From positions 46,050 to 110,049 of the forward strand of contig JAIXOR010000024.1 in NCBI GenBank assembly GCA_027486655.1: DNA of 64,000 nucleotides, given 5' to 3'. Position 1 is the stretch's first letter. Every line of letters starts with the position of its first letter. A program made the position numbers and the translations under genes. The notes under the pieces were generated by a model. It was not told the origin of the DNA, ran no database searches, and saw only the letters and a program-made list of their open reading frames with translations. Of the stretch, positions 7,800 through 16,952 are shown piece by piece. The stretch comes from Verrucomicrobiaceae bacterium (lineage in GTDB: Bacteria > Verrucomicrobiota > Verrucomicrobiia > Verrucomicrobiales > Akkermansiaceae).

Positions 7800-10537
7800 G
7801 GAGATTCTAACGGAAAGACCTGGAATTCGTTGATGTTGATGGCATTCGAGGACTCGGCGACGTTGAGCCGCACATGGGTGGCCTTCACCGGGGCGAACGC
7901 GATTTCTTTGTCCGATCCGATGGTGGTGCCGTTCGCCACTTCCTTCCATGCGCCGCCCTGTTTGACCTCGATGCTGAAGCGGCGGGTCTCCTTCCACTCA
8001 ACTTCGGAAACGACGACTGAAGCGATCTCCACTTCTCCGCCGAGGTCAATTTCCAGCCATCCTGAGCGCGCGCCGTAGTCGGAAGCCCAGCGGGTCTTCG
8101 GATCGCCGTCGTTGGCGAGCTTGGCGTCATAGCCGGGTTCGGTGAACTGGCTGGATGCGGTGATCGGCTTGCCCTGGCCGAGCGAGGGCCGCGGCTTGAG
8201 CGGCTCCCATGCGGGGTGCTTGCCGAGCCAGTTGACGATGTCCTTCTTGCGCGACTCCGGGGTGACCTTGAGGGAAACCAGCTTGCCGCCCTTGAGCGAG
8301 GCCTCGACGAGGGTTTGGCCGGGTGCGTGAAGTTTGAAATCGACATCCCACTCGACCGGCCAGGCCGGGAACAGATGGAGTTTTCCGTTAGAACCGGGCT
8401 CCGGTGCCAGCAGCATTTCCTGGACTCCGGTCATGCCTGCGCCGCCCCAGTTGAAGTCCGGCAGCCAGTCATGCCCCGGACCAAAAAACGCGGGGAAGCG
8501 GGCCTGCGGTGCAGCGGTGTTGGCCATCTTGTAGATCACGCGCTCCTTGGCCTTCTCCGGCGAGGCCAGCGCGGCCATGTTGGCAACGTTGGCCATCCAC
8601 GAATAGTCCTGCTTGCAAAGCCGGGCGCGGTCCTCGGGCACGGTGTCCCAAGTGTCGCGTGCAAGCTGGATGGTCTCCGGCCGCGTGACGCCGACCAGAC
8701 GATAAGGCCAGGCGGCATACATTTCGATAGGCTCCCACTTGTTGTAATCGGAGTTCCAGGTTTTCGCGGGCAGCAGCGCTTTCACCCCGCTGCGCCTTGC
8801 CACCGGCAGCGGTGGGATCGTCTTGCGGATCGATGCCAGCCGCGTGCGCAACGCGGGCGGCAAGGATTTCAAACGGAGCAGGCCGTCCGTCACCGCAGTG
8901 AAGCCCGCCACGCCATCGATCGGATCGGTGGCGTCGCCCGCGAACTCAAGCCCGTTGGCTGGATACATCACGAGGTGGCCACTTTCATCGTGTTCCCTGC
9001 CGGCTCTCTTCTTCAGTTCGGAGCGATAGAAGCTGTCGTAGAACAAAACGGTGCCCGCGATCCATTCGAGATCCTTGCCGAGCGGGATGCCCATCACATC
9101 ATGCGCCTGGAGATTCATCCACGCGTTCTCCACACCCATCGAGAAGTGATAGGTGAGGTGCGTGGCCCCGCAAAGACCATCCGGCCGCGGGCCGACCGGG
9201 CAAAGGCCCCAGATGTTCAGCGGTTCGGTGTAGGCGACGCCCTCCGCGCCCTGGTTCCTTGCACGATCCTCCGCGATCTTCGCTCGATCCCGATAAAAAC
9301 GGGTGGTCGGCGAAAGCAGATCCGCGTCGCCATTCGCGAGTGTCGGCCAGCCGAGCCAGCGTTGGTTCTGGGCCATGAAGTGGCAGCCCATCCAGCGGCG
9401 GAAATCCGGCGTGATGGGCTCGCCTTCGAAGGTCGGCAGCTCGTCGTTGTTGTTACCCTTGATGCGGCCGTTGTTGTCGGTGGTGAAAATGCCACCGTTG
9501 AAAAGCAGCGGCAGTTCTCCATCGCGGTTGGCGGCCTGCATGTAGCGGAAGAGCTGATAGTTGCGACCGATCAGAAATCCAGGATCCACTCCTCCTGCCG
9601 CACGATTGATCACCACATGGCTGCGCGACCAGAACTCGTCCCAGCGTTTCGCCTCTTCTTTCCTCGCCGCCTCGCGCGCCTTGTCATCCAGCAAACGCTT
9701 CGCCTCCCCGGGCCATTTCTTCGGATCCGCGCCCACCTCGCCTTCGAGGCGCATGGTGACGAGGTGATTCTTCCTCGCCGCGGTGGTGCCGGTCCACGCC
9801 TTTCCATTCCAGAACTGCCAGCGCACTTCAGACTCCACCGGCTGGGACATGCCGCCATCCACGCAAACCGCGGCTCCGGAAACCCGCCCGACAGTGGTTT
9901 TCTCCGGCAGCGACTCCGGCCGACTTCCCTGGCCTTTCGCAAGGCCCGCCAAATCGATCGGATAATCGTCATTGCGATGGAACCACAGGAAGCCGCTTGC
10001 GGATGCGCTGACCTGGTCACCAGTGAAGGTGGTCTTGGCTCCCATCATGTCGTTGCGGATTCCGTCCTTGGTCTTCTCGCGCCAGGTGCCGTAGGCCACC
10101 TCCAGCGGCGCGGCGGTTGCGGAGTTCGACTCGTATACCAGGGTCTCGCCGGCGAACCATAGCCTTGCCTTGAAGTCCGCCTGCTGGATCGTGATCGCGC
10201 CGCTGGCGGGATCGAGCTCCTGTGAGAAGCCTTCCCCGCCGAGCGAAAGACCCTTCGGTGTCAGGCGGATGCACCCCAGCTTCAAAAGCCGGCCTTGTTC
10301 GTCATATGCGCCGTTGTGGGCGAGATAGAGCCAGATTGATCCATCCTGCACCCAGACATTCGCCCCGGCACCGAATCGGCCTGATAGAGGCATCGAATCG
10401 ACCGAATCGATCGACGGCGTGGTCCAGGTGATCCTGTAGGACTCCGGCGCGGCCATGGACGGATTCGATATCATGGCAAATGCCAGAAGGATTCCCTTGA
10501 GGAATCCGAAACTTGGTTTTTGGAATGGGTGTTGCAT
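7796..10537 (-). CDS. Secreted DUF5703/GH95-like glycosidase with F5/8-type (discoidin) domain
   Basis: This encodes 913 residues with a signal peptide ending near SMAAPES. The N-terminal beta-sandwich (ITWTTPSIDSVDSMPLSGRF, then NVWVQDGSIWLYLAHNGAYD) is the DUF5703 signature, the counterpart of the N-domain of GH95 fucosidases. An (alpha/alpha)6 barrel spans about 300-760 (FNGGIFTTDNN, GWPTLANGDADLL, HESGHLVMYPANGLEF-like stretch). The C-terminus (about 790-913) is a galactose-binding-like F5/8 domain (ANDGDPKTRWASDYG, WLEIDLGGEVEIASVVVSEV). It is the first gene of the C-B-A unit and follows the only gap over 300 nt in the window, which holds a candidate AraC operator. Its TGA overlaps the ATG of the DUF4450 gene. 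Exo-acting alpha-fucosidase or galactosidase activity is plausible but not shown. Confidence 0.92.
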   Translation of the reverse strand: MQHPFQKPSFGFLKGILLAFAMISNPSMAAPESYRITWTTPSIDSVDSMPLSGRFGAGANVWVQDGSIWLYLAHNGAYDEQGRLLKLGCIRLTPKGLSLGGEGFSQELDPASGAITIQQADFKARLWFAGETLVYESNSATAAPLEVAYGTWREKTKDGIRNDMMGAKTTFTGDQVSASASGFLWFHRNDDYPIDLAGLAKGQGSRPESLPEKTTVGRVSGAAVCVDGGMSQPVESEVRWQFWNGKAWTGTTAARKNHLVTMRLEGEVGADPKKWPGEAKRLLDDKAREAARKEEAKRWDEFWSRSHVVINRAAGGVDPGFLIGRNYQLFRYMQAANRDGELPLLFNGGIFTTDNNGRIKGNNNDELPTFEGEPITPDFRRWMGCHFMAQNQRWLGWPTLANGDADLLSPTTRFYRDRAKIAEDRARNQGAEGVAYTEPLNIWGLCPVGPRPDGLCGATHLTYHFSMGVENAWMNLQAHDVMGIPLGKDLEWIAGTVLFYDSFYRSELKKRAGREHDESGHLVMYPANGLEFAGDATDPIDGVAGFTAVTDGLLRLKSLPPALRTRLASIRKTIPPLPVARRSGVKALLPAKTWNSDYNKWEPIEMYAAWPYRLVGVTRPETIQLARDTWDTVPEDRARLCKQDYSWMANVANMAALASPEKAKERVIYKMANTAAPQARFPAFFGPGHDWLPDFNWGGAGMTGVQEMLLAPEPGSNGKLHLFPAWPVEWDVDFKLHAPGQTLVEASLKGGKLVSLKVTPESRKKDIVNWLGKHPAWEPLKPRPSLGQGKPITASSQFTEPGYDAKLANDGDPKTRWASDYGARSGWLEIDLGGEVEIASVVVSEVEWKETRRFSIEVKQGGAWKEVANGTTIGSDKEIAFAPVKATHVRLNVAESSNAININEFQVFPLESP

Positions 10538-10915
10538 CGATGGAAGTGTGATGGGTAGAGATGGATAATCGAAACCGGCGGGCCCGTGTCCGGGATGGAG
10601 GGATGAGGCGATCAGGTTAAGCTTCTTGCCGGTCTATTTTACGAAACGCCCCCGTTCACATTGCATGGACTTTTGCGGCATTTGCATGCACTTCGGGCAT
10701 TCCATCTCCAAGAGGACATCGAACCGCCACACGGCGCTTGCGAAACACGCTCCTAGATCACCAGGACACTTGATCGGCCGCCGTGAAAGCAACAGGCGGT
10801 TTCGACGATCCGGTGGAAAGCAGGCTTGGGTTGATGATCCCAGTCCCAAAGCAAGGGATGGTTGGATCGCCGAAAGGGAAAGTGGTTCAGCCACGTGGCA
10901 CCATCATAGTTTCCA
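10538..10915. other. Non-coding gap of 378 nt upstream of the DUF5703/DUF4450/GH29-like unit
   Basis: No convincing gene is visible. Short frames exist on both strands but none has a signal peptide, domain or codon pattern like its neighbours. On the minus strand a TAAAAT box at about 10637-10642 could be a -10 element. The stretch also carries a two-copy direct repeat (10661-10693), listed separately. It probably holds the promoter for the three genes downstream at 10537 to 2650. Confidence 0.6.
10661..10693. promoter_or_regulatory. Candidate AraC-type operator, direct repeat at 21-bp spacing
   Basis: TTGCATGGACTT at 10661-10672 and TTGCATGCACTT at 10682-10693 match at 11 of 12 positions and start exactly 21 bp apart. 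Two tandem half-sites two helical turns apart is the usual layout for AraC-family regulators, and two AraC-family genes lie in this window. The same consensus (TTGCATGNAYTT) occurs next to one of them at 35592-35603. Function is inferred. Confidence 0.45.
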
Positions 10916-13894
10916 TCAATCGTTTCCGCTGCCATTCTTCCGCAAAAAAGCGCGGATCTTCGATGTCCCTGAAGGAACCTGAATCCCCGCATTCCGTCCG
11001 ATGATGGTCATACTGATAGAGTTTCCGTTCAGTGTGATCGGACTTCCGCCAAGGTCCGGCAGTCGCAGATCTCCCGTGCATCCGGATGGCACGGTGAATT
11101 CAAGTTCCCAAGCGCCATCGCGGATCGTCCACGCCATCGGGACCGGACCAAATGGCGTGACGACCACGCCGCGCGCGCTGGTCAGGTCGCCGGGGCGCGG
11201 GTTCAGGACGATGCGTTTTTCTTCGAGCGGATGCTCGACGCGCACGCCTAACAGATACGAGCTGAGGAAGAAGGCGGGCACCGCGCCATAATTGTGGCAG
11301 GACTCGCTCATGCCGCCGCCCTGGTCATTGACGAAGGACTCGCTGAGCGTGCCGGCGTCCTGGAGAAAGCGGACCATGTTACCCCAGCGCGCGCGGATTT
11401 CGGACAGCGCGAGGAGATCCGCTTCCGGCGTGTTCATTCGGTAGAGCTCGGTGAAGGCCCAATAGAACATGATGGGCATGGCGAGGCCGGAGCGATTGCC
11501 TAACAGCTCACGGAAATCCGCCTTGAGGCCGACGGTCAGTTCGGGGCCGGGATTTCGGAAGTTCGCGAGGAACCACCTGCGGACGGCGGCGATGCGCGCC
11601 GGCGGAACGATGCCGCTGTAAAGAACCATCAGCTGAGCGTGCACCGAGGGCGGGAGCTTCTCACCATCGAGGAAACCGGCGCTGTAGGCTTGTTCGCGCT
11701 CGTCCCAGAGCGTGGCGTTGAAAGCGCTGGCGAGTGCATCGGCGGCATCCTGATAGCGCGCGCCGTTTTCGCCGAGTCGCCCGGCCAGCCACGCGGCATC
11801 GCGCAGGGCGTGGTGGAGGAAGGCATTGACGGTCGTGCCCTCGCAGCTGAGGTAGGCGATGGGATTGTCGAAGGACGTGTATTCGCGTGCCTTCAACAAA
11901 CCACGCGGGGTGACGCGCGCCAAGAACCAGTCCAACTGCCGGACGAGCGTCGGCCACATCTGACGGGTGAAGGCGTCGTCGCCGGTGAGTTCGTGGTGCC
12001 AGCGCAACGACTCGATCCATTGCAGCGCGTAGTCGTCGATGAAATGGTGCGGGTCCTCCGCACCGCGATCGGTCGGAAAAGTGCCGGGAAGCCGGCCGTC
12101 GGGCATTTGGCAGACGGCGGCATCGATCAGAAGTTTCCGCAGCGTGCGCGGGTCGGGATGGAGGTGGTCGCCCTTGCCGTCCGGTCCAGCGGCGGCGACG
12201 CGCATCGTGTGAAAACTCGCCTTGCTGCCATCCTGCACCCACTCGTTGCGCTCGCGTGCGTCGGAGCCATGGGCGTCGTCAGTGGTGACCTCAACGGTGC
12301 GGACGGCCATTTCCCAAAGCCGGGTGAGCATCGGGTCGCTGCACTCGAAACTGCCGATCCGCTCGTAGGGATATCGGCGCTCGGTCATGCGAATTCCTAA
12401 CAGCTTCACGCGTCCCGACAGGCAGCGGACGGTCACGTAGCGGGCGCACCATTGGTCGGCGGCGAGCAACGTCTGGCGGCCGGCGCGGGCGGTGTAGGTG
12501 GTGCCGATGCCGTAGCTTTCCGCCGGTTTGCCATCGACGAAGCGCAGCGCGTATTCGAGCTGCAAAGTGCTGCCTTCGTCAGCATCGAGCTCAATGGTCG
12601 GATAGGCCATCGCCATGCGACCGAGATCGATCACGATGAGGTCCTCCGCGGCACCGCGGTGGGCCGGGTGGATGTTACTGGAGGAAAGCGAAGAGAAACC
12701 ACCGAACTCGCGGCTGGTTTTCCAGTCGTCGGGCACAGCACCGGTCGCGGCAAGGAAATCCTTGGTGCCGAGGATGTGGTTGCCCTGGTTGATCATCGAC
12801 ACGAACAAGCCAGCCGTCTTGTCACCGTTCTCCAGGTCCTCGGCTTCGATCGCGAGCACGTCGCCATCGGCCAGATCGAGGGTGCCGGTCCAGCCAGTCG
12901 TCACGTCCTCGCCACGAGCGATTTCGCGGCCGTTGTGGTAAAGCGTGAAGCGGTTGTCGCAGCGGACCATCAACGAGGATCCGTGGCCGACGCCGAAGCC
13001 GGCGATGTTCCAGACGGACTTGAAACGAATCCGCTTGGCGGCTTCCGGCGCCCACATCCAGGTGCCGGAAAAACCGCCGGGAAAGCTCCACGGGCGGGTC
13101 CCGCCGGAGCGGAGTTCCAGCGGGAGACTCTCGCCGAGCGGCCTGCCATCGGGCATGCGGCGCATGGCTGTGAGATCTTCCTCGCGACACAGCGGCGTGC
13201 TGCGCGGGTGGAAGTCGCCCCAGGCCGCGCCATCGATGGCGATGCTATTCTGCCAGGCCGAGTCGTCAAAGTCCGGCGAAGTCCAATCGCCGGGGCGCTT
13301 GCGGCCGTCGATCACGTCCGGAATCGAGCTCCACGCGCCCGGCGAGGGCTGGTATTCGGTCTCGGCACTGGATTTCCAATCCGGCCCGCTGCGCAGGATT
13401 TCCCTGCCATCGTTCTCTAACAGAACCGCCAGACCGGGCCGGTGGCGGATGATGCGTCCGCTCGTGGCCCCGGCGTAGTGGTGGACGAGGACGACGATCG
13501 TATTGCGCCCGGCGCGCAGGTGGGTTGCCATATCAAGCGTGTCGTATTCCGGGCGATCCGGATGAAAACGTGAGGGACCGCGCAGCACATGGTGTCCGTT
13601 GACCCAGAGCAGATATCGAGAGTCAGCGAAGAGATGGAGCAGGAAAACTCCGGGTTCCCGATCGAGATCAAAACTCCTGCGAAAGGCAACGTAAGCCTGA
13701 GTTCCCGAGGGCGCCGCGGGAGACCAGATCATGGAGGATTGGAGGCGCGAAGCAGTGGTTTCCGCATTCATGGAAGACAGTGGCAACATGACGATCGGCA
13801 AAGTTTCAATCAATTTCCGAATATGAAACCGGCCAGAGAATGACCATTGGGCCAAACATCGGAACGGTTTATGGCAGAGGCTTGGATTCAGCAT
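10916..13894 (-). CDS. GH78-like alpha-L-rhamnosidase
   Basis: This encodes up to 992 residues. The domain order fits GH78: N-terminal carbohydrate-binding-like sandwich (FADSRYLLWVNGHHVLRGPS), a second sandwich, then an (alpha/alpha)6 barrel from about 510. The motif DARERNEWVQDG stands where GH78 has its general-acid Glu, and TLSESFVNDQGG supplies a candidate general base. The C-terminal beta domain ends NGNSISMTIIGRNAGIQVP. It would release terminal L-rhamnose outside the cytoplasm. The start is unclear: the ATG at 13894 gives a long leader before the hydrophobic segment LIETLPIVMLPLS, and an internal TTG may be the real start of a shorter signal peptide. A 112-nt gap separates it from the GH29-like gene upstream. 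Confidence 0.88.
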   Translation of the reverse strand: MLNPSLCHKPFRCLAQWSFSGRFHIRKLIETLPIVMLPLSSMNAETTASRLQSSMIWSPAAPSGTQAYVAFRRSFDLDREPGVFLLHLFADSRYLLWVNGHHVLRGPSRFHPDRPEYDTLDMATHLRAGRNTIVVLVHHYAGATSGRIIRHRPGLAVLLENDGREILRSGPDWKSSAETEYQPSPGAWSSIPDVIDGRKRPGDWTSPDFDDSAWQNSIAIDGAAWGDFHPRSTPLCREEDLTAMRRMPDGRPLGESLPLELRSGGTRPWSFPGGFSGTWMWAPEAAKRIRFKSVWNIAGFGVGHGSSLMVRCDNRFTLYHNGREIARGEDVTTGWTGTLDLADGDVLAIEAEDLENGDKTAGLFVSMINQGNHILGTKDFLAATGAVPDDWKTSREFGGFSSLSSSNIHPAHRGAAEDLIVIDLGRMAMAYPTIELDADEGSTLQLEYALRFVDGKPAESYGIGTTYTARAGRQTLLAADQWCARYVTVRCLSGRVKLLGIRMTERRYPYERIGSFECSDPMLTRLWEMAVRTVEVTTDDAHGSDARERNEWVQDGSKASFHTMRVAAAGPDGKGDHLHPDPRTLRKLLIDAAVCQMPDGRLPGTFPTDRGAEDPHHFIDDYALQWIESLRWHHELTGDDAFTRQMWPTLVRQLDWFLARVTPRGLLKAREYTSFDNPIAYLSCEGTTVNAFLHHALRDAAWLAGRLGENGARYQDAADALASAFNATLWDEREQAYSAGFLDGEKLPPSVHAQLMVLYSGIVPPARIAAVRRWFLANFRNPGPELTVGLKADFRELLGNRSGLAMPIMFYWAFTELYRMNTPEADLLALSEIRARWGNMVRFLQDAGTLSESFVNDQGGGMSESCHNYGAVPAFFLSSYLLGVRVEHPLEEKRIVLNPRPGDLTSARGVVVTPFGPVPMAWTIRDGAWELEFTVPSGCTGDLRLPDLGGSPITLNGNSISMTIIGRNAGIQVPSGTSKIRAFLRKNGSGND

Positions 13895-14006
13895 CCTTTG
13901 TTATCTTAGATCGAAAGATGGAGTGCATACGATTCAGATGGAATTTGCCAATTTTTCATGAACCTCAGCATCCGTGTTTGCCATATCGTTCCACGACTCG
14001 AAGGAG

Positions 14007-16943
14007 TCACCGAACCGGCATGATCTCAACCACAAAACTTTCATTATCGATCGAGCAAGAAGTCATGACCGGCCGAGGATTGCCGGACAATCTGAAAAAA
14101 CGTGCCTTCCCACCCAAAGGGGCTGTGATCCGATTGCGGGAAAGATCCACGACTGCTTCGGGCGCATCCGAAAAGCCCGTAGCTGGATGCAGTGACGACT
14201 GGACCTTGAATGGTTGCTCCGGCCCGAAGGCTTCCAACTCGCCGAACTGCATCGCGTAGCGTCCTCCGTCCGAAGGGTTGGAGCGCAGATTCGTGGCTTC
14301 CACTCGGACGTAGCGCGCGACGCTTGCGGCAAACGGATAAGTCTGCGCTGCGTTCGGCAAAGGTTGACCGGTGATGTCGGCAATCACATTCCAGTTCGTG
14401 CCATCGCCGGAAATCAGAATCCTGAAGTCCACCGGAAAGCCGATGCCGATACTGCCCGCATCATTGCGGGGATAAAGGCGGATCCTATCCAAGAGGAAAC
14501 CCGCACCCAGATCCACTTGCAACCAGACCGGACGATTAAACGATGTGGTTTTCGAGCTCCATCCATGATTCGCCACCGACCAGTTTGCCGGGCTGGGCTG
14601 CGCGCTTGTGACACCATCCACCAGATGACGCAGTCCCCATGGAACCCGGACCCCAAGGCCACCGTCCTCGATCGAATCGGTAGCAGTGACCTGCCTGTTC
14701 CATGCGAAGTTTGGTGGTGGAAGGCTTGAGGGAGCGATATCGAGGCGAATCAATGTATGGGTGTCATTCCAGTTCACTCCGGTCGGCAGAGTCAAACCCA
14801 GTCCGGATGGAGACTGCGAAAGGCCGACGGCAACACCACCTGCAAACAAGCGGGCGGCGGAATACATCGTTCCATCGGCTGGCGGAGGCAGTGCGAGTGT
14901 CCGACCAGCAGGCGGATTGAGCACATGCAGATACTCCACCTTTCCATCGAGAGAGCGGGTGACGGCCACGCCATTCGGCAGGTTTGATAAAAACACACCT
15001 TCATTCACCGGATAGGCGGGGCTCGGACGAATGCCGCGCAGGGATTCCCTGACAGCTTGCACGCGGTTTCCCAGGTCTGCAAAAGCCTCCGCCACCCCGT
15101 TTTCCCACGAGCCATCGACGTAGGGGCTCGCCGCCCATTGCACTCCGGGGCCGTCGGTGCCTGCCGCGGCCTGGAGCACGGAATAGCGGAACATCTGACG
15201 TCCGGTGAGGCGTGCCAACCCGCCACTCGGCGGTGTGATCGTGGCCCAGTGGAAACCCTGAACGATTGCGGCGACGCGGCGATAGGCAGGCCAGGTTTCG
15301 ATGTTGTAGTCGGTCTCGGGCCGCGAATTCCATGGATCGAGCCAGGACGGCCGCCAAACCTCCTTGAGGCCGAGCTCACAGGTGTCGTTCGGACCCGCGA
15401 GTCCCGTCAGGCTGAGGCCGGGACGTCGTGAGAGAATCGTGGCCCGCAGCCGGGGAAGATCGAGCTTCCCGGCCCAACGCGGATCGCTTGACATGCCGAA
15501 CTCGCTGTCGAATCCGATGCCGACGATGTCGTCGCCGTAGCGTTCGACGATTTCCGCATGCACGTCGTTCACGAAGTCGTTCCACTTCCGGTAGCCGTTG
15601 GTGGGATCATTGAATCCTAACAGAGTCTGTTGCTCCGGGGAATAGTCATGTCCGTCCAACGGGTGGGTGAACAGATAGATCTTGATACCCCGCGCCTTGA
15701 AAGCGGCGATTTGTTCGCCGATCAGATCGCGTTTCGAGGTGAAACCAGGTCCACGCCAGGCGTCGAGCGCGGCGCACGGATGCAGTGTGGTGCCCGCTCC
15801 ATGAAAATCCATGAGCACGACGTGATCGAAACCAAAGGCCTTCACCTGATCCGCGATGGCGATGACATCCGCGCTATCGGCGAATTGATTCATCGTGGTC
15901 GCCCGGCTGCCATCGCGGAAGACGATGGGGTTCGGCGTGCCGTCCGGCATTCCGGTCCAAGTGATGAAAAGTCCCTGTCGCAGGCGGAAATTGTCGGCGT
16001 AGGTCCGGTAAGGTTCCTTGGCTCGCGCGGCTGGCACATACACCGGAATGCGGATGGTCTCCGCTCTGGCTCCGTCCGAGTTCCGAACGACCTCGAACAC
16101 CAGATCCACCACGGTGGCGGATTCAGGAGGGACGATTACTCCATTCGTACCGATCACCCCGGGCGCGGAGGATGTCTTCAATACCACCTGATATCCGGAC
16201 GGGACCGCCGGATAGGTCAGCGCGGTCGCACCACGGCTCGGTGTGGAAACCGTGCGGATGCCATCGGCCAGATTCGCGACCGCATCATCGTTCAGGGAGG
16301 TCAGTGAAAAATCATCCACCCAACCGGTTCCTCCGCCACTGCCGATGCCGATGGAGGAAACGGCGGGACCATTTCCTCCAAACGCCTGCGGACCTGAGAC
16401 GGTGTTTCCATCCACTTTGAACTCGAACGTCCAGTTTGCCCGCGATGCGGGCCTGGTATCGAGAATGATGGAGAGGACCCGCTCGGCGGAAAAGACCCCT
16501 GCGTTTCCGCCAGGAAAGGCTTGGAGCTGATGGGTTGCGTCGGACTGGTGACGCAACAACATCCAAGCCGGGGGATTGTTGGCGGTGTGCCAGGCATGAT
16601 TGACACTGAAACCATCAGCAAACCCGAGGGCCAACCATTCATACGCCGGATTGGCCGCGGTGCAATTCATCCGGACACTCAATGTGTAGCAATTGCCGGC
16701 CCGGGGCTTGAAGGGTAGGAATGCTGCGGAAGCTGGGGCCGAAACCGTGGCCCGGTTTCCATCCGTCCCCCAGTTGCCCGAAGCAATCCAATACGATCCG
16801 CCAGCGTTCGGCAAAGTGTTGTTCAACAACCCTGTCCGGGAAAAGCTGTCCTGATAGATCACATGATTCGCCGATGCCTTTTCAAGAGCCAGCAATCCGG
16901 CAAGCAGAAAGGAAACGGTCAGAAGTGATTGGATTCGGGTCAT
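14007..16943 (-). CDS. Divergent GH29-like protein with jelly-roll and discoidin domains
   Basis: This encodes 978 residues with a signal peptide (MTRIQSLLTVSFLLAGLLAL). An N-terminal concanavalin-like domain lies at about 27-215 (DSFSRTGLLNNTLPNAGG, WLALGFADGFS). A GH29-like barrel at about 310-620 shows FLTHPLDGHD-type residues (IYLFTHPLDGHDYSPEQQ), RYGDDIVGIGFDSEFG with a candidate nucleophile Asp, and MFRYSVLQAAAGTDG. A beta domain (VAVTRSLDGKVEYLHVLNPP) and an F5/8 discoidin domain at about 770-920 follow. The last 60 residues resemble the Phe-Arg-type terminal modules of the other mosaics. The GH29 motif HHDGF is absent. It groups with the genes at 16953, 44769 and 57321. The ATG at 16943 lies 9 nt after the TGA of the upstream gene, so the two are likely cotranscribed. 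Confidence 0.9.
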   Translation of the reverse strand: MTRIQSLLTVSFLLAGLLALEKASANHVIYQDSFSRTGLLNNTLPNAGGSYWIASGNWGTDGNRATVSAPASAAFLPFKPRAGNCYTLSVRMNCTAANPAYEWLALGFADGFSVNHAWHTANNPPAWMLLRHQSDATHQLQAFPGGNAGVFSAERVLSIILDTRPASRANWTFEFKVDGNTVSGPQAFGGNGPAVSSIGIGSGGGTGWVDDFSLTSLNDDAVANLADGIRTVSTPSRGATALTYPAVPSGYQVVLKTSSAPGVIGTNGVIVPPESATVVDLVFEVVRNSDGARAETIRIPVYVPAARAKEPYRTYADNFRLRQGLFITWTGMPDGTPNPIVFRDGSRATTMNQFADSADVIAIADQVKAFGFDHVVLMDFHGAGTTLHPCAALDAWRGPGFTSKRDLIGEQIAAFKARGIKIYLFTHPLDGHDYSPEQQTLLGFNDPTNGYRKWNDFVNDVHAEIVERYGDDIVGIGFDSEFGMSSDPRWAGKLDLPRLRATILSRRPGLSLTGLAGPNDTCELGLKEVWRPSWLDPWNSRPETDYNIETWPAYRRVAAIVQGFHWATITPPSGGLARLTGRQMFRYSVLQAAAGTDGPGVQWAASPYVDGSWENGVAEAFADLGNRVQAVRESLRGIRPSPAYPVNEGVFLSNLPNGVAVTRSLDGKVEYLHVLNPPAGRTLALPPPADGTMYSAARLFAGGVAVGLSQSPSGLGLTLPTGVNWNDTHTLIRLDIAPSSLPPPNFAWNRQVTATDSIEDGGLGVRVPWGLRHLVDGVTSAQPSPANWSVANHGWSSKTTSFNRPVWLQVDLGAGFLLDRIRLYPRNDAGSIGIGFPVDFRILISGDGTNWNVIADITGQPLPNAAQTYPFAASVARYVRVEATNLRSNPSDGGRYAMQFGELEAFGPEQPFKVQSSLHPATGFSDAPEAVVDLSRNRITAPLGGKARFFRLSGNPRPVMTSCSIDNESFVVEIMPVR

Positions 16944-16952
16944 GGAATCGCC

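Noticed and set aside
10634..10894. Short minus-strand frame (86 codons) in the 378-nt gap
   Set aside because: No signal peptide, no domain, and it covers the direct repeat and likely promoter.
13995..14008. Hairpin GACTC-CTTC-GAGTC at the stop of the GH29-like gene
   Set aside because: Only five pairs and no U-run; too weak to call a terminator.
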